A model generated the notes under the pieces. That model worked only from the letters and a program-made list of their open reading frames with translations, did not search any database and was not told the DNA's origin. This document shows positions 55,001 to 64,000 of a stretch of 64,000 bases of DNA, piece after piece (position 1 is the stretch's first letter; each line of letters begins with the position of its first letter). This DNA is from Biscogniauxia marginata (Eukaryota; Ascomycota; Sordariomycetes; Xylariales; Xylariaceae), in assembly GCA_022695795.1 (NCBI GenBank), contig MU404072.1:435864-499863 (forward strand). The letters are read 5' to 3'. The position numbers and the translations under genes are program-made.

Positions 55001-58000
55001 GGGATCTTGACGCAGGATTTGGGGCGAGGCACTCATAATTTCAGACGAGAGGTTTCTTGCCTTGTCCCTTCCGCTACAGACGATTTATTATCGCTCGTTA
55101 GACCTTAATACCCAAAACACCCTCTGACGAAACTTTCTAAGACAACGGGCTACCATGAGAGCCCACCACGACCTTAACGAGCACGAGTTATGTTTCAACC
55201 GTCCAGAACCCCCATCCTTTGTCATCCGAGATCTAGCTATCCCTGGTAGAAGGCAGCAAAAGGGGCGGGTAAATGCATGAAGTGGAAACATGCCGTAGGA
55301 AGTTTACATGTGGTATCGAGTTATGTTCGCCAACGATTCATTCGCCCCATCCCATTTCTACTTCTGATAGCCCGACCGTATTGGTTGGTTTTCACGGATG
55401 ATATGATAATGATACGTTTCGACCAGCATTTGAAAAAAAAAAAAAAATCTTGACGCCATACTCGTACTGTCTGGGGGTGGGAACGGCGAAGAGTCGGAAA
55501 GGGCTGGACGACAAACAACAGGCCACCTACCGAACTGGCAATGGTGAGCACAAATCCCACGTGCGGTTCGTCTGCGGAAAGCTGAGACATTGGCTCATTT
55601 CCTCACCGGCAGCGCGGGAACGTCGATATTTGATCGCTACTGGTCCATATTCTAACAAGGCTCATAATCGGTTGAGCCCAACAGGCTCGCTCGGTCTGAA
55701 TTAGCTGATTTCGATAACCCAAGATATCGTCGCGACGGGTATTTGCCACTGCATACGCTCTCTGTGGTAGTAAATATCCCACCATACCTCCTATATGGAG
55801 GGGGGCCACGTTTGTAACTCATTAGCGATTATATGACCGATCTGAATGGTCTCTTACTGCATCATCAGATCCTGGATCGGCGGGAACCGGCATGTAATGG
55901 CAATCAACACACCACTAGCACAGGCTATCTGGTCCCAGGGATCCGGTAACAGTTCCACCTGGACAATCAAGTCAAGTATCTACCCGATCCTGGACCCCTA
56001 CTAGAACGTCATTGCAACGCTTCGAAGGCTTGGGTCTTCTCCGTCGCTTCCACTCAGGGCTGGCCAGAGACATGGAAAATGCGGTTCTTCGGGGCGATTT
56101 GGAGAGCATCAACCACGTCTTTCGTGGCCGAATTATTGAAAACACGTACACGATCCCGTCGGAACCATTTCGTACGATGCCCGCACCTTGTAACGGCTGG
56201 GTGCATAACCTCATAGGTAGTTACTTCGTCAAGTATCATTTTGCATGTTTTAAATGTCACCACGAGGCATCTCAACCCGATCTAGCGGCGGACTTCAAAC
56301 ACCAAGCGGAGAAGAAACTCGATCGAAAGCCTTTAAATAAATTGCTTCATGAACTCGCTATATATACTTAGTTACCTGTAACATATTGTCAAACTGCCAG
56401 ATATCACTAATATTGATTTCACTTTCTAACTCCCCTCTCACAATGCCCTTTTCTTTTACATATTGGTTTCACGAGGTCGTCCGAGTTCCCTCTCTGCGAC
56501 CTAGGAACTGATGCTACACAAATTCACACTAGAACAACCCTGAGCTTGTTGGATGGTGACACGACAGGGCACGCACGTCTGTTTTACGGGCGTAAATCTG
56601 GATGAGCGTCGGAGTACACGCACTGCTGCAGGATCGAGGGACAAACCGAGATGAGGTACTCAGAGCGGATGGCTGCCTTTGGTGTACATGTTCTACGCAC
56701 CAAGTAAACCGACAATTACTATTCATCCAAAGATGGGATTAGGAAGGGTGCAAAAAGGATCTAACTGATATCGTTGGAAAACGTTTATGAAAGTCAAGTT
56801 GCGATGGCGAGATGATATTGTCAGCCATTCTCCTACCTTCTTAACTGTATTTGACGAAACGCTGAATCGACCACAAGGTACATGGCTTATACAACTGGTT
56901 CCAGATATGCTATTAGCTATCCATGGCAATACGATGATTAGTATCATAATAGGCAAGACTTGACAAGAATATATCATGTAAACTACTCATGTTCAATGAA
57001 TTAGACGTGAAGTAACTTTGCATTATCACTAATGATGGCTACTTGGTTGAATATGATCATTTCCGTGAACGATTTCGAATATAAGAGTATTGTGGTAGTT
57101 ATGTTATAATGGGCTATTATGGTACGAGTCGCTCATAACTTGAGGCCTATGAAACACAGTAGTCTAGCATGCATAAGGTTTCGTGACCGGACAGATGGCC
57201 ATGGCTTCTTCACTGAATTTATTCCTCAAGTAATATCTTTTTAGGTATCAATGTTACTAATCCGAGCCTCATACAAGTTCCCTGTAGCTTGGGACACCAC
57301 GTTCAGTAAGCTGTGAGAAAATCGTGGAGGAACGATGATCTACCGCGTTTCAGTAGAGATGGTGCAAGGGCTCGAGACAATCATTGAGACTTACCTACTA
57401 TTCCAAGCCTTGGCTATGTCATCCATGAGTGTAGCTTAATAATTTGTTAGAACAAGCAGTCTAAATGTCCGGGTAGGCCTATGAACTCTTCACGCATTAT
57501 TCTCAGTCACACAGCGAGGAGCTCAGACAAGCGGTTGGAAGCATTGCCTATTCGAGAGAGCAGATCTACCAAGCGAGGAGAATAGTAACACAAGATTTGG
57601 TCCCAAGGGGCCGGGCATGGAGACCGGATACGCGCAGACGTTGCGAATCATGAAGAAGATCGCCTCGCTAGGCTAATAACAATCGATGGTAGTTCCGTAA
57701 TGGACAATTGCTCGCCAGTCTGATAGGAATCTCTTCCCCGCCGGCCAATTACATGCATGGCCCATTTCCAGCTGATCCTTGGATTGCTGCCGTGCCTGTT
57801 GTACAGCATGAGGTATGGATGGGGTGATGCCGCATGTTCCCAAGCGCCGGGATCGAAGGGCCCATGCCCCCCCTCTGGAAAAGGGAGCGCGCGAGATCTG
57901 GAAGAGCGAATATCTCCGTGCATGATCTCAGTGCATTCAAGCGTGTCCCTCGTTTCTCGTTACTCTTCTTAGCCAAGCTCGGTGCTGACAACAAATGAAT

Positions 58001-61000
58001 GTCGTGGCTCCTGGTGTAGCCCCAGCTAGTCCTGCATCCATGGTGATGGGATGTAACGTTGGGTAAGGCGTGCCAGCGGATACCCTTAAGGAGCAGCAAA
58101 TCTATCTTGGTGGATACAGTACGGACGCTGCTATCTGCATTGCAGGTACTGGCCGCGATCCAGCACGGTTTGGACAAATATGGAGTCGTTCACCCTGCGT
58201 AAATAGAAAAAGAAACGGGACAAGAATAAAAAGAAAGGAAAAAGAAAAAGTGCTACAGGCTAGGTGGTATCTCTTTGGAATGCCGAGAAAGGATCTTCTA
58301 GGGCCTCCCCCCTGGTCGGCTAAATAACCTCTGAAACCATGCCACTACTAAATCGATCTCTTCTCGGCCTGAGCCGACTGGTCCTCGTCGATGTGGCTGC
58401 GTCAGCCCATCACAAGTGTATGCGGTTATATATGTAGGTGCTAGACTAGTAGGTAGGTAGGCATATACAGTACCTATTATGATGTGACTAGGGTACAAGA
58501 CAGGGCCAGCTAGTTGTGCGTAGAGAGCTTAGCCTCACATATTCTTTTTCTTTTCCTCGCCCCCTAGCTTATTTGAGTCTGAAGCTATTACTTAGTGGCT
58601 ATCGGCATGACGGTGGATTGATTACCTTGTAACCTATGTCCTCTACGAATGAATGAATACGTGCTGCACATGCAGGAATTTGCTAGAGAGCGGAATAGAG
58701 AGTGTCCCCCTGAGAGACCGGGAATTCTCAACGAGACCATTTATGTAGAGCAGAACGCGTGGGACAGCATAAGGCCTACAAACAGAACGTGACAGTAGAT
58801 CGCTTGTGATATTGGTCGATGGTTTCGCTCTTGTAAGCCATAGGTGGCAATCGTGAGGTCCTTCTTTTTTGTTCAAGACCAGAGACTCTCATCACGAACT
58901 TCATATCTATACTACTTCAGGACATTAGCCTACGAGCCCTATTGGCTGCCGCGAATAGCTCAAAGCTGCAGACCCCTTCACTGAAGTTTATCAGTCCCGT
59001 CCCAAGGGACCGGGATGTGTCACTAGGATAATCATCGCGAATCTGCGACACATCTTGTCGTGCTGACAAGGTGCAGCCCCCAGGACCGAATCTTAGTCCT
59101 GTTCCTGACCCTGGATACCGGTTTTGTCTTTCATCCAGACGGTTGGCTGGAGAAGAATCCCCGGGTCATATTTCCACGTATATAGAGTGCTAGCATGCGC
59201 AGGACACGGGCCTAGCAGCAGCACTTGTTTCCGGAATTCAAGGACCCGGCTGGACGTTCCTCTCGAGACGCGTGTAACTCTACCTAGGGGTCTGAGCTTC
59301 GAGGCCAAAATTGGTGATTTCTTTTTAGATAAAATGAAATAAAATAGACTTGGGATCTTGAACGCTCCGTCGAAGTTTTCTCCCCGTGTGACGAGAACTT
59401 GCAAGCGAGGTCCCGACGAAACTCGTACCGCCAGCGCCTTGGCAGATTCAATACACGAATATGGATATTACTCACTTGCTTTTGGCGCCTTTGTCATCCT
59501 CATCTCCCTCTTGACGACCCACCGGTGTCCAGTGTAGGGATCACATCATATCATTAACAAGCTCCTGTCCAACACTACATTGCGCATAAGCATCATTGGT
59601 GATCGCCTAGCTAATAGACTGACTGACTAGCCCGCTGGCAGCCGGCCTTTCTCCCAACTTACTTTTCGCTTCTATAGTTTTCCATGTACGGCCGTAGGTG
59701 CAATTGGGAAATGTGTGTAACTATCGAAGTTCGGGGTCATCTCCTAACGGATGAGGCCCGTGGAAACGTTACGGAACGGGTGTGTAGGAGGTTCACCGTG
59801 TCGTAACAGGGTGGAGTGCTAGTGTTTACATCTGCCCTCGGAATATGAGGAAGAAGGGTAACCCGCTGAGTCGTGATCTCAGCCCGGTGAGCATTATCTC
59901 GTCACTAGCTACCTGGCTGCCTGGTTGGATTAGATCATTTATTAACCTAATCCTGTCGAACGGAGATGCGCCTGGTAACATGTATCAGAGCAACTTGTGA
60001 CAGGGCTACCCCCGCCGCCAAGGGCGATCACGGCACAGAGTCATCCAAGACTCTTCCAAGCAGGGCTCGGTCGCGTCGCCCTAACTATTGTATATTGTAT
60101 TACATACTCCTTACATGGTGGCATGATTGACCAATCATCTCTAGATTGTATCATCCAGTAGCTACAGTGCGCGCGTGCTTGTCTAGGTGGAATCTAGCCA
60201 GCTAGCCAGGGCCCGCCGCTATGTAGTCTCTACTGACCTAGCAGCAGTTAAGACTCAAGACCTCTGACGAGTATGAAAGCAATGCCTTATATGTACGGAC
60301 CACAAGGTTGCGCGCACTTTATGTTGAACCGTGCATGTCCTTACCAATCCGAAATGCGCTGCAACACCCAAACACTCTGATATACAGCGAACTATATTGC
60401 CTCAAATAGAATCCTATAAACTGCTCCAATACAGCTTGCATCCTTTTGGTGCGCGACGCTACTGTCAGTAAGTAGGTATGGTCATACCTGCTTTAAAGGT
60501 ATATGATCATGGAGATCAATTCGCTACACTGTCGGCTCTCGTTATCCAGAACTAGGCACGATGGAATGCGTCTATCGTCAACTGATACTTTATAATCTAT
60601 CACTCGTGCGTGACTTACCCGTTCTTTGATGACGGCGTTGAGTTGCACTTGTTCTTGTACCTACGGTAATCTCGTATCAATTCTGAATATATGTGGACTA
60701 AACAATCTGAGCATCTGATTTTCTAACTTGAGCACATTACTCATCTCTTGCTGAAGCGACATAGGGTTCTCAAACTAGGTACGCATGACTGTGTGGTTCG
60801 TATCTTCGCTATGAAGTGCCACTCATAAGCGCATCCTACAACAGGTATGCTACCAAACCCCATCCGCTTTGGAGTCCTTACAATACTACTACTACGTCTC
60901 AAGCGACATTAGCAAAATCACGATCTATCAGTTGGGAATTCCCATCGTCATGTGCCAGCCTCCTTAGGCCATAATATTTGTCTAGTCCCTTTTTTTCTGT

Positions 61001-61500
61001 TGTAGTTTTATTTATTTATCAAATTTCTTTTTATTTGGCAATAGGAGCTGCTCTAGTTGCCTCCCTCCGTAGAAGAAGTGTCAATGACATTCCAGCTACC
61101 GGAAATGCACCATAACGCCACGCTCCTTCAAGTCAAAATTCAGACTGGGCAACGATCATCTTGACCTGACTACAGCGGAGCTCCCTAGTTATTAACCAAC
61201 TTGGCAAAGCCAAGACCGGGAGTCAGGTAGGAGAATAACAAATGTCTGCGGCGTCATCCTCAGTGTGGCCCCTTCACTAGCTCTCCCAATACTCCCTCCT
61301 TTACTCCAGCTGCCAGATCGACGTTGGGTTCCACAGGGCGGCTGATGCCGTTATTCTAATTCCATTCTACACCACCTATTCTTTTACGGTCTACCAACAT
61401 GGGATGAGCAAATCTCGCCGAGTGGCACACATGAATGCTAGTGCAACTGAGTGTATCAAGCACAACCACGCTGCGAGTACGCGGAGGAGATAGAAGTGGA
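52066..61500. other. Gene desert, 9.4 kb, no gene recognised
   Basis: Both strands and all frames were read. Many open stretches of 60-130 codons occur, such as 52840-53241 and 56012-56371. None shows a domain, a splice pattern or a consistent homologous sequence. Composition is mixed and not extremely AT-rich, TG dinucleotides are common, and there is no LTR, terminal repeat or transposase signature. A short A-rich run lies at 55433-55446. Unrecognised relics or RNA genes cannot be excluded. Confidence 0.5.
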
Positions 61501-61538
61501 CTTGGGCTACATACATAATACTTTACTTACACTTACTT

Positions 61539-61580
61539 ACACACATACACACATACACACATACATTTACACACATATTT
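61539..61580 (+). repeat. (ACACATAC)n microsatellite
   Basis: Three direct copies of TACACACA are followed by degenerate ACATTTACACACAT units. The region shows the TACATACATA context seen in other spacers of this window. Confidence 0.85.
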
Positions 61581-62011
61581 ACATGCATGCGTACATAAGT
61601 ACCCAACCTACCACAGCGATCCCCCCTGGTCATCCTACCCACCCCCAAGTAGCCAGGGTTGTTTGAGATGGCCGCCATCGCCCCTCCATTGGCTTGTGTA
61701 GATCGTCCAATAGATGCTTGAGCTAGTCTAGCTTCACTGCTAGCCAATAACACGCCCGGTCTCCTGCCCTTTCTTTCAACTTAGGTACGGCTAACCACGC
61801 GCCCCCATATGTAGGTAGTCAGTACCATACCCAAGTCTCCATAGTCTCCCATAGTCCCATCTTTCCAAGCCTTCTCGGATCTCCCCAGATCTACCTGCTA
61901 GATAGAAGCACGGGTCAGTCCACCCGTGTACATCATGTATCCTCGCGCCGGGGGTTCAACTATTACTTTACAGGTCACCGGACGATTACTGCCGGCGCGG
62001 TGCGTATGATG

Positions 62012-62085
62012 TTGTTGAGTGGTAGTAGTGATGGTAGTGGTGGTAGTAGCGGTGATGGTGTTGTTAGTATTATTATTATTATTAC
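62012..62085 (+). repeat. GTA/GTG trinucleotide-like tract followed by (ATT)n
   Basis: A tract of GGTAGTAGTGATGGTAGTGG-type triplets runs into about five ATT units. It is low-complexity intergenic DNA with no sign of coding. Confidence 0.85.
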
Positions 62086-64000
62086 CAACCTAAATTCTAT
62101 CTTCAAGTCCTATTTGATGCAGACTTACAGCGATTTCCAAGCAACATCGCTCCCAATCTAAGATCAGATAGGTAGACACAAACATGGGTACTAACCCACA
62201 TACCTATGTTCTCGGTGCTATGCGTCGTCTATCAACACCTGCCTCAGCCCGAGCTCCTTTTGGCTAGTCTCACTAGCTAGTCTCGAATTATATCACATTG
62301 TGCAGGCTGGTAGTTTACTTTCACTTATACGGAATTTCGCCCTGCCTTACGTACACCCTCCTCGCCTCTATACCGTCAAGTTGTGTAAGTCCAACCATCC
62401 TTGTCTTGTCATTCCCATCGCTCGTTTTCTCTTTTCGTCTGCGTCCCTCTGCCTCCTCCCTACCTTCTCCTGCTAGATGATCATCGTAGAGAGAAACTCA
62501 AGTGATCTTCCTCTGCCGGCCCCATCCCTTTCGACCCACTCCATCCCGTCGAATGTGGGGATAGATAGCTTATTGACCGTGTATATCTGGCTCTGGGAGG
62601 TATAGCCCGTCTCCTTTCTGATCGTAGAGACCCTTGCATGATTTGCAGGTCTTTAAGACATTGGAAATCTCGCATTTCAACGGCCAGCATCCCTGCCGGT
62701 CTTTGTTGACTCCACCGCCAAACTTTACCTACCATCTAGGCCGGCATCACCATCGCCGCATACCCAAGCAACCGTCCGACTTGACCTCTTCCACGCACAG
62801 ATTCCATAAGGATAAATAATGATAGTAGCAGTAAAAAGGAAATAGGTCGGAGGTCCTCCCGGAGGACATGTGAACATAGACGTCTGCGGCCACTATCTCG
62901 ATACATGATCATCAGAGGGGAAGTCCTAAACGAAGCGGAGAAGGAAAGAGAGGAGGCTTGGGATAAATGACCGAGAAGCAAAAAAGGTACATCGATAGTA
63001 GAGACTTGTGTAATGTATGGTCTCGACCGGCCACCACAGGATTCTTAACTACAGCCCCATTACTTTACAAGCCTCACCACCTCTATCCGATCCGAGCAAT
63101 GTGTCTCGTTCTTACTCTTTTGCCCCTTTATCTTTTCCCATCTCCTTCGACTAATTCTTTCAGTCCTGTCCCAGTCTGAGGAACAACGTCTCACTCATAC
63201 CTGAGAAACAGCAGCAGCCCTAGAATTGCCTTCGTTTGCCGACAGTTTCTCTGGCAATCGCAGGAATTCTTTGGCCCGTTTACATTGTTTCGTTGTTCGT
63301 AGCCCATGTTCCTATTCTTCTTTTCTAGTTCAGTTACGACAAGAACTACGCGAACCTCTCTCGGATACCCGCCTCTATCTGATTGCAGCACTCCCAACTC
63401 ATCTTCATGCGAACAGGTTCGGGCTGCCTGCATACGAGCGAACCCGATCTCCACTGTCAATCAAAGCATTTCCTAACCCAGTTGTCTCTACGCAAGTAAG
63501 TCTGCAATATCTCTTGTAGCCAGCTCTCCCATGTCAGATATCATTCCCGGCTTTGCGATGTCCAGGCCATGTAGGAACCGATACTATTTTCGCATGATCG
63601 GGTACGCCTTCTAGTTGGCAATTCTATACGATGATATGAAAAAGAATAATACGGACTCAAAATAAATTTTACACCTCACCGAGCTTACCAGAGACTAGAC
63701 ACAAGAATAACTCATTTTCGATCTATTTTTGAGCGGGGAAAGGTTTTGGGACGCTTCAACTTTCCGAGACCGACTCAGAATCAGTTTGTTAACTACAGGT
63801 CCTAACCAATGAGCACCGTTGAGTTGTGATCTACCCCTGCGGACTTAGTTGTCAAAGACTTTAGACCTACTGGAAGAAAGAAGGCTCGTCCTATTAAGCT
63901 GGCCCTCCGAACAGGCGTAGTAGCCTGCGGTCTCTGATCAACCCATTGGAATCAACCATAAGCGGCTCTCACATTGCCTTGTTGTGATCTCCGTGGCCTT
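62086..64000. other. Pyrimidine-rich sequence, possible promoter/leader of a gene beyond the window
   Basis: Several CT-rich stretches (62400-62475, 63090-63180) resemble the long leaders seen upstream of the APSES and MET8 genes here. A GTAAGT donor lies at 63495. No recognisable protein-coding exon was found before the window ends. Confidence 0.35.

Noticed and set aside
56012..56371. 119-codon frame with an ankyrin-like phrase (ENAVLRGDLESINHVF)
   Set aside because: Only one short helix-like phrase fits, no second repeat is seen, and the flanks have stops. It may be a relic but is not supportable.
63226..63519. 97-codon frame ending near a GTAAGT donor at the right edge
   Set aside because: Composition is leader-like and Ser/Leu-rich with no domain; it may be 5' leader of a gene outside the window.

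Overview
The window is nuclear DNA of a filamentous ascomycete (Pezizomycotina, most likely a Sordariomycete). The evidence is 50-100 nt GT..AG introns with CTAAC-like branch sites, a HET-domain protein, 2EXR and F-box/ankyrin proteins, a Vac1/Pep7 homologue, a Fta1 (CENP-L) kinetochore protein, an APSES factor, and a retroelement decayed by C-to-T mutation of the RIP (repeat-induced point mutation) type. All gene models were read by eye from the sequence.

Left part (1-28.4 kb), accessory in character with long gaps: a HET protein cut by the window edge (minus), a secreted sedolisin protease (S53), an unknown four-pass membrane protein (minus), a frameshifted DEDDh-exonuclease-like pseudogene, cytosolic aspartyl-tRNA synthetase (minus; the one housekeeping gene here), a FAD-dependent monooxygenase (minus), a secreted two-repeat lectin-like protein (minus), a secreted M14 zinc carboxypeptidase, and an F-box/ankyrin protein holding an acidic 15-nt minisatellite that spans an assembly gap.

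Middle (29.2-37.0 kb): a 7.8 kb Ty3/Gypsy chromovirus with two 425-bp LTRs and a 5-bp target duplication (AATAC). Its gag-pol is destroyed by RIP-like mutation. A 403-bp solo LTR of a related element, with its own target duplication (CGACC), sits inverted inside it and is much less mutated. Beside the right LTR is a relic of a CobW C-terminal domain.

Right-centre (37.8-52.1 kb): a compact, conserved block. It holds a GNAT acetyltransferase and a LYR-motif protein (convergent), an APSES/ankyrin cell-cycle transcription factor convergent with Fta1, a 2EXR protein convergent with Vac1/Pep7, and MET8 (sirohaem synthesis) divergent from Vac1.

Right end (52.1-64 kb): about 12 kb in which I recognise no gene. 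The last 2 kb is pyrimidine-rich and could be the promoter or leader of a gene beyond the window.

The secreted proteases, lectin-like protein, HET protein and F-box/ankyrin protein suggest an environment-facing repertoire, but no biosynthetic cluster or shared operon-like unit is evident. The most interesting observations are the layered history of the retroelement (nested solo LTR, mirrored mutation gradient in the LTRs, strand-biased decay), the internal duplication in the lectin-like gene that preserved an intron position, and the repeat-gap F-box/ankyrin gene.
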